Source: Streptomyces barkulensis (GTDB lineage: Bacteria > Actinomycetota > Actinomycetes > Streptomycetales > Streptomycetaceae). Taken from it: DNA of 64,000 bases. The notes under the pieces were generated by a model that was not told the origin of the DNA, made no database searches, and worked only from the letters and a program-made list of their open reading frames with translations. This document shows, piece by piece, positions 53,513-61,906 of the stretch. Made by a program: the position numbers and the translations under genes. Numbering within the stretch: position 1 is the first letter of the stretch; the number at the start of each line of letters is the position of its first letter. Location: positions 1-64,000 of the forward strand of contig NZ_PGSG01000110.1 of the NCBI RefSeq assembly GCF_002843305.1, written 5' to 3'.

Positions 53513-55708
53513 TCAGTCCCTCCGGTTCCCGCCGACCAGTGCCTTCCCCGCGGGGATCCGCACCTCGTATCCGCCCCTGAGGACGGTGGTCCGGCCCGGC
53601 TCCAGCTCCACCCGCCAGATCCGCGCACCGCGCACATGGCGGCCATCGCCCCAGCCCTCGTCGTCGAGGGGCCTGCCGGGGTCCGTCCAGGGCGGCTCGG
53701 CCGGGCGCTCCTCGATCCGCACCTCCTTGTCGGTGCTGACGGGCACGCGTTCGCGCACCTCCACCGTGATCCGGTGCGCGAGGCGGTTGGCGATCTCGAC
53801 CTCGACCGCGTGGTCGAGCACCGTCGTCCCGCCGCGCAGCCCGGCGGTGGACTCGCGCAGACGGGTACGCCGCGCCGCCTTCACGCTCTCGACCGCGCCG
53901 ATCCCCATCCCGCGGCGCTCCCCGGGCGCGAGGGTGGGCAGCGGCGCGGTGAGGACGAAGTCGCCGTCCACGACGACATCGGCGGGCCCGGCCGGCAGCG
54001 GGTGGCGGGAGGCGTTGGTCAGCAGCACCGTGCCGTACACGGTGGGGTCCACCGACGGCACGCACACGTACCGAGGCACCGTCTCCACCGGGATCTCGCG
54101 GACGGGGACGGTGTGCCAGGCCCCGTCCGCGGCCACGTCCACGGGGGCGGCCGTGTCGTAGCGGTGGTGGAAGGAGCCGGCCGATTGCCGTACGTCGGCC
54201 GCGTGGGCGGGCCGCGCCAGCCGCGCCACGGACTCGGCCCGCCGCCGGTGCTCGGCGACGGCCGTGCCCAGTTCGTCCGGCGCGGGCCGCAGCCTGCCGC
54301 GCCGGCCGGGCTCGTCGGGGCCGGCCAGCGTCAGGCCCGAGTAGTCGAGCATGCCCTCGGCCGGGCCCGGCGGGGACGGCCGAGGAGACGGTGGCGGGGG
54401 AGCGGCCGCCGCCCCGGGAGCGGCCGGGGCGGCCAGGGCGGCCGGGGCGAGCGGCGCGGAGGCCGCGGCGGGGGCGCCGTACGCGGCGAATCCGCGTTCA
54501 GCCTCGTGGAGCGCCCGGCTCGTGTCCGCCGTCTCCGCCGGTCCCGGCGCCGCGGCCGCACCGGCCAGGAGCGGCGGGGCCGCGGAGGCGGCCGGCGGCG
54601 CCCCGCCGGCCCGGGCGGGGCCGGGGCCGGACGGCGGCCCGGGCGGGACGGCCGCGTCGTACCCGGCGAACAACTCCTCCAGCCCCGGCGGGGGTTCGCG
54701 CCACCCCCGCGCGGCGGGCTCCTCCTGGCGCCGCCCGATCCGCAGCGACCGCAGCCGGGGGACGTCCGCGGGCCGCAGCAGGTCGGCGGTGGACAGGCCC
54801 AGCCGTACGCCCGTCCAGTCCTCGCCGGTGCGCTGGGCCACGCAGGCCCGCAGCACGAGCGTCCCGCCGGAGGCGGAGTCCGTGCCGTCCAGCCGCAGCT
54901 GGTACACCGGCGACCAGGTGGCCCCGGGCACGTGGTACTCGACCTCCAACTCCGCCTCGGAGGAAGCCCGGGAGGAAACCTGTTCGTCCCCGCCGTCGCT
55001 GTGCGGCGCGCCGTCCCCGGACCACTCCAGGGTCAGGACGGCGGCGGCCGACTCGCCCGCCCGCGCGGCGGGCAGCGCGCCGGAGGCCGCCTCCAGACGG
55101 TGGACGAGTACGTCGGCGTCGTGCTCCGCGTCGCTCAGTTCGTCCTCCACCGCCCGCAGCCGCCGCTGGAGCAGCGCCAGCCGGCCGTCCACGAAGTTCG
55201 CCAGCGCCAGCAGGGACTCCACCGGAGCCCAGCGGGGCGGGTCCCCGCGGCGGGGCTGCGGCGGTACGGCCCGCAGCTCGGACACCTTCCCGATCTCCGC
55301 GGTGAGCCGGTCGCGCCGCTCGCGCAGCCGGTCCAGCCGGTTCTCGGCCTCCTCCAACTCCAGTCTCAGGGCGGGCAGTTCGCGGTCCTGCCGGGGAGCG
55401 GCGGACCGCACCGGCCGTACGTCGGTCACCCGCAGTCCGGCCGGACCGGAGACGACCCGGCCGCGCAGCGAGTGGTCGTACAGGGAGATCGGCAGCCCCT
55501 CCACCCGGACACGTACAGCCGCGTTTGGAGCCGCCGGGAGACCGGGCGGCAGGGCGCAGCGGGCGCGCCGGAGGCACACGGCCCCGACGGCGTGCACCAC
55601 CACGGACTCCAGGACCGAATCCAGCACGGCTTCCGGTGCCGGCTCCGGCACGGACTCCCTGCCGGATCCCGTACGCGCACCGCCGCCCGCGACCGCCTCG
55701 TCCGCCAT
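53513..55708 (-). CDS. DUF4139 (MuiA-like) protein, longer paralogue
   Basis: A 731-residue protein with the same order as its neighbour: N-terminal beta domain (about 25-95), coiled coil (about 100-225; RLELEEAENRLDRLRERRDRLTAEIGKV) and DUF4139 domain (about 230-730; WSPVYQLRLDGTD, QRTGEDWTGVRLGLSTADLL). It has a long Ala/Pro/Gly insert (about 370-470) inside the DUF4139 domain, absent from the shorter paralogue. ATG 55708 has GAGGGG four bases upstream. Paired genes of unequal length suggest a heterodimer through the coiled coils. No function is known. Confidence 0.85.
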   Translation of the reverse strand: MADEAVAGGGARTGSGRESVPEPAPEAVLDSVLESVVVHAVGAVCLRRARCALPPGLPAAPNAAVRVRVEGLPISLYDHSLRGRVVSGPAGLRVTDVRPVRSAAPRQDRELPALRLELEEAENRLDRLRERRDRLTAEIGKVSELRAVPPQPRRGDPPRWAPVESLLALANFVDGRLALLQRRLRAVEDELSDAEHDADVLVHRLEAASGALPAARAGESAAAVLTLEWSGDGAPHSDGGDEQVSSRASSEAELEVEYHVPGATWSPVYQLRLDGTDSASGGTLVLRACVAQRTGEDWTGVRLGLSTADLLRPADVPRLRSLRIGRRQEEPAARGWREPPPGLEELFAGYDAAVPPGPPSGPGPARAGGAPPAASAAPPLLAGAAAAPGPAETADTSRALHEAERGFAAYGAPAAASAPLAPAALAAPAAPGAAAAPPPPSPRPSPPGPAEGMLDYSGLTLAGPDEPGRRGRLRPAPDELGTAVAEHRRRAESVARLARPAHAADVRQSAGSFHHRYDTAAPVDVAADGAWHTVPVREIPVETVPRYVCVPSVDPTVYGTVLLTNASRHPLPAGPADVVVDGDFVLTAPLPTLAPGERRGMGIGAVESVKAARRTRLRESTAGLRGGTTVLDHAVEVEIANRLAHRITVEVRERVPVSTDKEVRIEERPAEPPWTDPGRPLDDEGWGDGRHVRGARIWRVELEPGRTTVLRGGYEVRIPAGKALVGGNRRD

Positions 55709-55872
55709 ACCGCCCCTCACGCCCCTCGCCCGACCGGTGACCGCACCATAGCCGCCGGACGGGGCGGCGCAGGAGACGTTGCGGCGGATCCGGGGCGTTC
55801 CGCCCTGCCTGCGCCGCCGGACTCCGCGCCGAGCGGCGGCCGTTCGTCCGCGGATCTCAGGAGAGGGACGCT

Positions 55873-56634
55873 TCACCCGCGTTCGCGCAGGTACGCATCC
55901 AACTCGGCGGCCCCGGCCAGCATCGCCCGACCGCGGGCGGACAGCCGGCCGTGCCAGTCGTGCAGCGCGGCCTCCAGCGGCTCCAGCCCGCCGGCCGTCC
56001 GCACCCGGTCGATCAGCGGGGCTATCCGCTCCAGCGGATAGCCGCCCCGCCTGAGCTGGTGGACCAGCCGGGCGTCCCGTACGTCGGCCTCGCCGTAGAC
56101 GCGGTACCCGGTGCGCGGGTCGCGGTGCGGGCGGACCAGCCCGGCACGCTCCCACTTGCGCAGCGTCGCGGGCCGGACGCCGAGCCGCCCGGCCAGCGGC
56201 CCGATGAACATGCCGCCGGACCCGGACCCGGACCCGGACCCGGACCCGGACCCGGACACCGAGCCCGGCCCGGGGGCCGCACCGGGTTCCAGGCCGCGCA
56301 GGGCGCTCTCCACGGCCCGGAGGGTCTGCCGGTCCTCCAGGAGCTGGGAATGGCTCTCGTCGACGAGGCGGAACGCCTCCTCCTGAGCTCCCTCGTTCAC
56401 CGCCCGCATGATCGCCGTCGCCGTCCGGTGGCCGTGGCCGGGCACCAGGGCCAGGAAGGTGCGCAGGGCCCGCGCGTGCAGCGGGGTGTAGGTGCGGTAG
56501 CCGTGGGGTGTGCGGTCGGCGGCCGGAAGGATGCCGGCCTCCTCGTAGTTTCTGACCGCCTGTGTGGACAGGCCGTGCCCGCGCGCCAGATCGACCGGCC
56601 TGAGCCGCTCACCACTTTGAAGGTTTCTCCCCAT
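55873..56634 (-). CDS. TioE-type regulator with two MerR helix-turn-helix domains
   Basis: A 253-residue protein with two MerR-like DNA-binding modules: LRPVDLARGHGLSTQAVRNYEEAGILPAADRTPHGYRTY near 12-50 and GPLAGRLGVRPATLRKWERAGLVRPHRDPRTGYRVYGE near 145-185. Between them lies a helical stretch and a Gly-Ser repeat encoded by the hexanucleotide GGACCC (56218-56257). The second domain is followed by a short helix. ATG 56634 is used; no ribosome binding site is evident and the transcript may be leaderless. It is divergent from the erythromycin-esterase-like gene, which it likely controls. Confidence 0.85.
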   Translation of the reverse strand: MGRNLQSGERLRPVDLARGHGLSTQAVRNYEEAGILPAADRTPHGYRTYTPLHARALRTFLALVPGHGHRTATAIMRAVNEGAQEEAFRLVDESHSQLLEDRQTLRAVESALRGLEPGAAPGPGSVSGSGSGSGSGSGSGGMFIGPLAGRLGVRPATLRKWERAGLVRPHRDPRTGYRVYGEADVRDARLVHQLRRGGYPLERIAPLIDRVRTAGGLEPLEAALHDWHGRLSARGRAMLAGAAELDAYLRERG

Positions 56635-56692
56635 GAGACCGACGGTATCGCGGAAAAGTCTCCACCGAGGGTTCAGCGATAGCGTTGAAGGC

Positions 56693-57910
56693 ATGGCTAC
56701 CGAAACCAAGGACATCGCCCGCGCCGTCGAGGCCGCCGCCGTCATGGAACTGCTCCCGGCCCGGCCCCGGATGCTCGCCCTGGGCGAGCCCACCCATGGC
56801 GAGGACGCGCTGCTCGGCCTGCGCAACGAGCTGTTCCGGCGGCTCGTCGAGGAGGAGGGCTACCGGACGATCGCGATCGAGAGTGACTGCCTGGCGGGCC
56901 TGACCGTGGACGACTACGTCACCTCCGGCACGGGCACCCTCGACCAAGCCGTGGAGAGCGGGTTCAGCCACGGCTGGGGCGCCTTCGCGGCCAACCGCGA
57001 GCTCGTGCGCTGGATGCGAGCCCACAACGCCCGCGCCGACGCCGAGGGCCGGCCCGCCTCCGAGCGGCTCCGCTTCGCCGGTTTCGACGGTCCGCTGGAG
57101 ATCACCCACGCCGCGAGCCCCCGGCAGGCCATCGTCGCGCTCCACCGCCACCTCGCGGCCCATGTGGACGCGGACCTGCTCCCCTGTGACGAGCGGACGC
57201 TCGACCGCCTGCTGGGCGACGACGCCCGGTGGACCGAACCGGCCGCGATGACGGACCCGTCCCGGTCGGTGGGACGGTCTGCCGAGGCGGACGGGCTGCG
57301 GCTGCTCGCCGACGACCTGGTGGCGTTGCTGGAGGAGCAGACACCCCACCTGATCGCGGCGGCCTCACGGGAGGAGTGGGAGAGGGCGCGCCTGTACGGG
57401 CGCGCCGCGACCGGTCTGCTGCGCTACCACTGCCGGATGGCCGACGCGTCACCGGCGCGTATGGCCCGGCTGTGCGCGCTGCGGGACTCGATGATGGCCG
57501 GAAACCTCCTCGCCCTCGCCGACCGGGGCCCGGTGCTCGTCCACGCCCACAACTCCCATCTCCAGCGGGGGAGGAGCACGATGAGGATGTGGGAGGGGCC
57601 GGTGGAGTGGTGGGGCGCCGGCGCGCTGGTGGGCGCCCGGCTCGGCGAGGAGTACGCCTTCGTGGCCACGGCTCTGGGCACGATCCGGCACCGGGGCGTG
57701 GACGCCCCGCCGCCGGACACCCTCGAAGGGCTCCTGTACGCGCTCCCCGAGGACCGCTGCCTCCTCGACGCCCGGCGGCTCGCCACGGCCCTCGGCGACA
57801 CCCCGCCCGCGCCCCGGGTGTCGCCCTGGTTCGGCTACGCCCCCCTGGAGCCGGCCCGCCTGGCCGGCAGCGACGGGATCGTCTTCGTCAAGGACGTCGG
57901 GCAGGGCTGA
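56693..57910 (+). CDS. Erythromycin esterase family protein
   Basis: A 405-residue protein of the EreA/EreB-like family: ALGEPTHGEDALLGLRNELFRRLVEEEGYRTIAIESD contains the conserved Glu/His/Glu pair, and VLVHAHNSHLQRG contains the catalytic-type His-rich loop. Only some members open macrolide lactones; many act on unknown esters or peptides, so drug resistance should not be assumed. ATG 56693 starts after a -10-like TAGCGT; the ribosome binding site is weak (AAGG one base away), so it may be leaderless. It pairs with the divergent double-MerR gene, a recurrent arrangement in Streptomyces. Confidence 0.85.
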   Translation: MATETKDIARAVEAAAVMELLPARPRMLALGEPTHGEDALLGLRNELFRRLVEEEGYRTIAIESDCLAGLTVDDYVTSGTGTLDQAVESGFSHGWGAFAANRELVRWMRAHNARADAEGRPASERLRFAGFDGPLEITHAASPRQAIVALHRHLAAHVDADLLPCDERTLDRLLGDDARWTEPAAMTDPSRSVGRSAEADGLRLLADDLVALLEEQTPHLIAAASREEWERARLYGRAATGLLRYHCRMADASPARMARLCALRDSMMAGNLLALADRGPVLVHAHNSHLQRGRSTMRMWEGPVEWWGAGALVGARLGEEYAFVATALGTIRHRGVDAPPPDTLEGLLYALPEDRCLLDARRLATALGDTPPAPRVSPWFGYAPLEPARLAGSDGIVFVKDVGQG

Positions 57911-57983
57911 CCTGCGCGAAGCCGCGGACGCACCGCGTCCGCGGCTCTTTCCAGATTCCCGCGCCGCGCCTAGGGTCTGTTCG

Positions 57984-57995
57984 GTAAGCGCTTTC
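57984..57995. promoter_or_regulatory. LacI-type half-palindrome (AAGCGCTT)
   Basis: GTAAGCGCTTTC with the 8-bp core palindrome AAGCGCTT lies 35 bp before the Gfo/Idh gene. The CG-centred form is typical of LacI/GalR operators. No such regulator gene is adjacent, so the owner is encoded elsewhere. Confidence 0.5.
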
Positions 57996-58029
57996 TGTCG
58001 CTGTCGGCCACCGAAGGAGCCCGAATCCG

Positions 58030-59184
58030 ATGCCCCCGGTCACCCAACGCCTCCGCGCCGCCGTCGTCGGCGCCGGAGCCATCGCCACCGTCGGCCATCT
58101 GCCGGCTCTCGAAGCCCACGCGGACGAGGTCGAGCCGGTCGCCGTCGTCGACGTGGACACCGGACGGCTCGACGCCTTCCGCGCGCGGGCGGGCGAAAGG
58201 GTGGCGGGTTACACCGACCTGGCCCCGATGCTGGAGCGGGAGAGGCCCGACCTGGTGCTGATCGGCAGCCCGCCCTCCCTCCACCGCGAGCAGGCCGTGG
58301 CCGCGCTGCGCGCCGGAGCGTGGGTGCTGTGCGAGAAGCCGCTGTGCCTCTCCCTCGCCGAGTACGACGAGATCGCCGCCGCCGAGGGACCGGAGGAGGA
58401 CGGCGGCCCGTACGCCACCGTCCTCCTCCAGCACCGCTACGGCTCCGGCGCCGTCCACGCCCGTGAACTGCTCGCCTCCGGCGCGCTGGGCGCCCCGCTC
58501 GTCGCACACTGCCAGACCACCTGGTACCGCGACGCCGCCTACTACTCCGTACCCTGGCGCGGCCGGTGGGCCACCGAGGGCGGCGGCCCCGCCATGGGCC
58601 ACGGCATCCACCAGACGGACCTGCTGCTGCATCTGCTCGGCGACTGGGCCGAGGTGCGGGCCATGGCCGGACGCCTGGTGCACGAGGTGGAGAGCGAGGA
58701 CGTCTCCACCGCCCTGGTCCGCTTCGAAAGCGGCGTGATGGCCACCGTCGTCAACAGCGTCCTGTCCCCTCAGGAGACCAGCCGCATACGGATCGACTGC
58801 GCCGACGCCACCGTCGAGCTCACCCATCTGTACGGCCACTCCAACGACGACTGGGTCTACACCCCCGCCCCCCACGTGGCCGGCGCCCCCGACGGGGCCG
58901 ACCGCGTCCGCGCCTGGCGCACCCCGGCCGCCGACCTGCCCAGCTCCCACACCGCCCAGCTCGCCGCCGTACTGGCCGCCCGGCGCGCGGGCGTCCGGCC
59001 GCCCGGCAGCGGCCACGAGGCCCGCCGCACCCTGGAGTTCACCGCCGCCCTGTACAAGTCCGCCTTCACCGGGCTGCCGGTGCGCGCCGGCGAGATCGTC
59101 CCCGGCGACCCGTACCACACCGCCATGCACGGAGACCACCCCGACTGGGCGCCGGGCGCCCCCGTGAAGGAGGCGACCCGGTGA
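58030..59184 (+). CDS. Gfo/Idh/MocA-family oxidoreductase
   Basis: A 384-residue protein. RAAVVGAGAIATVGHLPALEAH is the NAD(P)-binding start, CEKPLCLSLAEYD contains the conserved catalytic Lys, and GGGPAMGHGIHQTDLLLHLLGDWAEV is the C-terminal signature. ATG 58030 has GAAGGAG eight bases upstream. It overlaps the next gene by four bases, so the two act in one sugar pathway. The substrate is unknown; the LacI-type site upstream suggests sugar-induced expression. Confidence 0.88.
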   Translation: MPPVTQRLRAAVVGAGAIATVGHLPALEAHADEVEPVAVVDVDTGRLDAFRARAGERVAGYTDLAPMLERERPDLVLIGSPPSLHREQAVAALRAGAWVLCEKPLCLSLAEYDEIAAAEGPEEDGGPYATVLLQHRYGSGAVHARELLASGALGAPLVAHCQTTWYRDAAYYSVPWRGRWATEGGGPAMGHGIHQTDLLLHLLGDWAEVRAMAGRLVHEVESEDVSTALVRFESGVMATVVNSVLSPQETSRIRIDCADATVELTHLYGHSNDDWVYTPAPHVAGAPDGADRVRAWRTPAADLPSSHTAQLAAVLAARRAGVRPPGSGHEARRTLEFTAALYKSAFTGLPVRAGEIVPGDPYHTAMHGDHPDWAPGAPVKEATR

Positions 59185-60125
59185 GCGCGCCGCTGACCGT
59201 CACCCACACCCACGGCGAGCGGATCTCCGTCGCCTGCGCCGGAGTGGAGCTGATGGCCTACGTGTACCGGCCCGACCCGGACGCCTTCGAGTCCCGCAAG
59301 CCCTACGCCCACCCGCTGCGCACCCTGGCGGGCCGCACCGTCACCGGCTACCGGCCCAGCGACCACCGCTGGCACAAGGGGCTGCAGATGACCGCCAGCC
59401 ATCTGTCCGGGCAGAACTTCTGGGGCGGCAACTCCTACGTACACGGCCGCGGTTACCTGCCGCTGCGGGACCGGGTGGGGTGGATGCGGCACGACGGCTT
59501 CGACGCGGTGGACGTCCTCGGCCCGGACGGGGACCGGGTGCGCATGGCCGAACGGCTGACGTGGATCGAGAACGGCGGGCGGGAGTGGGCCCGCGAGACG
59601 CGCACCGTCGAGGTGCACTCGGCCGAGCCCGGGGAGGGCGCCTGGGCGCTGGACTGGTCGATCCACCTCGCCAACCTCCGCGCCGAACCGCTGGTGTTCG
59701 GTTCCCCGACCACCGCCGGGCGCGGGATGGCCGGCTACACCGGTCTCCACTGGCGCGGTCCGCGCGACCTCACCGGCGGCGACGTCCTCGGCCCCGGCGG
59801 CCGGGGCGGGAAGGGGGAGGCCGGCGCAGCGGCCATGATGGGCACTCAGGCCCCCTGGCTGGCCTTCACCGCCGAACGCGACGGGGCGGACGCGCACACC
59901 ACCCTGGTCTTCGCCCACGCGCCCGGGAACGAGGGCGCGATCCACGCCTCCCACTGGTTCGTGCGCTCCGAGCCGACCCCGGTCGTGGCCTTCTCCTGGG
60001 CCTTCTTCGAGGAGTTCGAGCTGCCGCCGGGGGAGAGCTTCGCCTACCGCTACCGCGTGGTGGTGGCGGACGGCGCCTGGGACGAGGGCCGGGTGGAGTC
60101 CTGGCTCGGGGCGCACGGGTGGTGA
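59181..60125 (+). CDS. DUF6807 (PmoA-like) family protein
   Basis: A 314-residue protein with the DUF6807 pattern: YVYRPDPDAFESRKPYAHPL, DHRWHKGLQMTASHLSGQNFWGGN, FGSPTTAGRGMAGYTGLHWRGP, and SHWFVRSEP. His/Asp/Trp-rich segments suggest a carbohydrate-binding or processing fold. No signal peptide is seen, so it is cytosolic. GTG 59181 overlaps the oxidoreductase stop (GTGA). Pairing with Gfo/Idh genes is common in actinobacteria and points to sugar or sugar-acid breakdown. The 15-bp end of the gene is duplicated in tandem (60111-60140). Confidence 0.8.
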   Translation: MSAPLTVTHTHGERISVACAGVELMAYVYRPDPDAFESRKPYAHPLRTLAGRTVTGYRPSDHRWHKGLQMTASHLSGQNFWGGNSYVHGRGYLPLRDRVGWMRHDGFDAVDVLGPDGDRVRMAERLTWIENGGREWARETRTVEVHSAEPGEGAWALDWSIHLANLRAEPLVFGSPTTAGRGMAGYTGLHWRGPRDLTGGDVLGPGGRGGKGEAGAAAMMGTQAPWLAFTAERDGADAHTTLVFAHAPGNEGAIHASHWFVRSEPTPVVAFSWAFFEEFELPPGESFAYRYRVVVADGAWDEGRVESWLGAHGW

Positions 60126-60140
60126 GCGCACGGGTGGTGA
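60111..60140 (+). repeat. 15-bp tandem duplication of the gene's last codons
   Basis: GCGCACGGGTGGTGA occurs twice head to tail, so the C-terminal codons AHGW and stop are followed by a second copy of themselves. The second copy is beyond the stop and untranslated. Confidence 0.9.
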
Positions 60141-60185
60141 AGACCGGGCGGCGAACACACGGTCGGTGAGCGCGTGGCCCGTCCG

Positions 60186-60986
60186 TCAGGTGCGCGCCTC
60201 CAGGTCGCGCCGGGTGTCGTCGCCGTACACGCCCTCCTCGTCGCCCCGGACGCCGTACCACTGCTGGTAGCGGGCGACGGCCTCGGTGACCTCGGCGTCG
60301 TAGCGGCCGTCGACCTCGCCGCCGGGGTAGACGCCCTGGATCTGCCGCAGCCGCCGCTGGAGCTCCTCCACCTCCGGACCGCTGTCGCCCTCCCGCAGCA
60401 TGCCGGGCCCAGGGCGCCGCGACTGCTGGGAGGCGGGGTTGGGCGGCGGTGTGGCGGACGCCGACGGGGCGCGGGACGGCTGTGCGGGCGCGGACGGCGT
60501 GCCGTCCGGGGCGGACGGGGCGGCCGCGGGCGCGGAAGGCGTGGAGGGCCCGGGGTCCGGTGAGCCGGACGCGGAGGGCGTGCCGTCCGGCGCCGGGGCC
60601 GTCCGCCCGGGGGAGGGCGGCGGGCCGCCGGACAGCGGCGGGCGGGGGTCGGCGGGCGTCAGGACACCGGAGGCCACCAGCAGGGTCGCCAGGGCGGAGC
60701 CGATCGCGCCGGTGGTCAGGATCAGGGCGGTGGTGCGCGGGCCGCGGCGCCCGGTCAGGAAGCCGGTGCGCGGCTCGGGAGGCGCGGCGGGCCCGGACGG
60801 ACCGGCCGCACCGCCCCGGTGGGCGCCGCCGGCCCCCGTATCCCGTGCACCGGCCCCGCCCGCGGACACGTCGCCACCGGCACCCTGCGGCGCGCCCGGC
60901 CCCGGGCGGTCCCACGGCCCCAGGGAGCGCGGCTCCCCGGCAGCCGGACGGCGCAGCCGCGACCTCGGGTCGGGACGCAACGCCAT
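60186..60986 (-). CDS. Membrane-anchored peptidoglycan-binding protein
   Basis: A 266-residue protein: a cytosolic Arg/Pro/Gly-rich N-terminal tail (about 1-82), one membrane helix (ALILTTGAIGSALATLLVAS, about 88-108), an extracellular Pro/Ala/Ser-rich linker (about 110-200) and a C-terminal peptidoglycan-binding_1 domain (about 205-265; LREGDSGPEVEELQRRLRQI, DGRYDAEVTEAVARYQQWYGV). It would tether the membrane to the cell wall. ATG 60986 has GGAGG five bases upstream. No enzymatic domain is present. Confidence 0.88.
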   Translation of the reverse strand: MALRPDPRSRLRRPAAGEPRSLGPWDRPGPGAPQGAGGDVSAGGAGARDTGAGGAHRGGAAGPSGPAAPPEPRTGFLTGRRGPRTTALILTTGAIGSALATLLVASGVLTPADPRPPLSGGPPPSPGRTAPAPDGTPSASGSPDPGPSTPSAPAAAPSAPDGTPSAPAQPSRAPSASATPPPNPASQQSRRPGPGMLREGDSGPEVEELQRRLRQIQGVYPGGEVDGRYDAEVTEAVARYQQWYGVRGDEEGVYGDDTRRDLEART

Positions 60987-61273
60987 CTCCCCCCTCCTGT
61001 ACCTCCTCCGCGCCCGCAGAGCGGGGCGCGGAGGGGACCGTCGTGCGCCCGTGCGAACGTTCCGCGGCGGACACGCACTCCACCGCGGCGCCGCGCCGCA
61101 GAGTACGCGATCGCTCACGGATGGTCCCCGGAGAGGACCTTACTCGGTCGCGCCCGTGCCGGAACCGGTCGTGCGCGGGCGGTGCACGGCTTCTTCACGT
61201 CCTCGCGCGCCGGACCCCTCCCCTCGGGCGCCCCGGGGTGCCCCGGGGTGCCCGAGTACGGTCAGGGGAACGG

Positions 61274-61717
61274 TCAGGGAGTGCCGGAGGCGTCGAGATA
61301 GACCCATGAGCCGGCGTGACGCACGAAGCGGCTGTGCTCCTCCATGACGCCCTCGCGCCCCCGCTCGGTGAAGTGGGCGCGGAAGGAGACGGTCCCCTCG
61401 GTGTGGAAGGGGCTGCCGCCGGTGGCGCCGAGGATCTCCAGACGCCGCCACCGGGTGTCCGGGTCCGTCTCCAGCAGCCTCGGCGCGGTGTCCGGATGCC
61501 AGGTGCGCAGCAGATACGCCCGGTCGCGCACCGCGAAGGCGCTGTAGCGGGAGCGCATCAGGGCCTCGGCGGTGGGGGCGGCCGCCTGCCCCCGGTGGAA
61601 CCGGCCGCAGCAGTCGGCGTAGGGGGCGGGCAGCCCGCACGGGCAGGGCGCGCCGGGGGAGAGGGCGGGGGAGGCGGACGGAGCCTTCTGGCGCGGACGG
61701 GATCGGCGTCGGGACAT
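61274..61717 (-). CDS. YchJ-family SEC-C motif protein
   Basis: A 147-residue protein. CPCGLPAPYADCCGRFHRG is a SEC-C-type zinc-binding motif, followed by the YchJ core PTAEALMRSRYSAFAVRDRAYLLRTWHPDTAPR and WRRLEILGATGGSPFHTEGTVSFRAHF. The first 20 residues are basic and probably disordered. ATG 61717 starts the gene. It faces ppk2 across the gap with the 64-bp palindrome. Function of YchJ proteins is unknown. Confidence 0.9.
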   Translation of the reverse strand: MSRRRSRPRQKAPSASPALSPGAPCPCGLPAPYADCCGRFHRGQAAAPTAEALMRSRYSAFAVRDRAYLLRTWHPDTAPRLLETDPDTRWRRLEILGATGGSPFHTEGTVSFRAHFTERGREGVMEEHSRFVRHAGSWVYLDASGTP

Positions 61718-61820
61718 GCCCCCATGGTGACCGCCGCGCGGACCGCGGTGCGCTCCGGGGCGCCGGCACCGGGGCACCCCGGCCCGGTCCCCCGTGTTTC
61801 CCGCCGCGGTACGGGGGAGA

Positions 61821-61884
61821 CGGTCCCTGTCGGCACAGAGGGGCCCGGCGGGCCCGCCGGGCCCCTCTGTGCCGACAGGGACCG
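61821..61884. promoter_or_regulatory. Perfect 64-bp palindrome in the ychJ-ppk2 divergent gap
   Basis: The 32-base arm starting CGGTCCCTGTCGGCACAGAG is followed without a loop by its exact reverse complement. It lies 103 bp from the ychJ start and 22 bp before the ppk2 start, immediately before the ppk2 ribosome binding region (GGAGAGAGGG). It is not between convergent genes, so it is not an ordinary terminator of these genes. In RNA it would be a 32-bp hairpin next to the ribosome binding site. Confidence 0.75.
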
Positions 61885-61906
61885 GAAGTCGGAGAGAGGG
61901 ACACGT

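Noticed and set aside
56693..57910. Macrolide resistance from the erythromycin-esterase-like gene
   Set aside because: Family membership is clear, but most chromosomal members have unproved or other substrates, so I report only the family.
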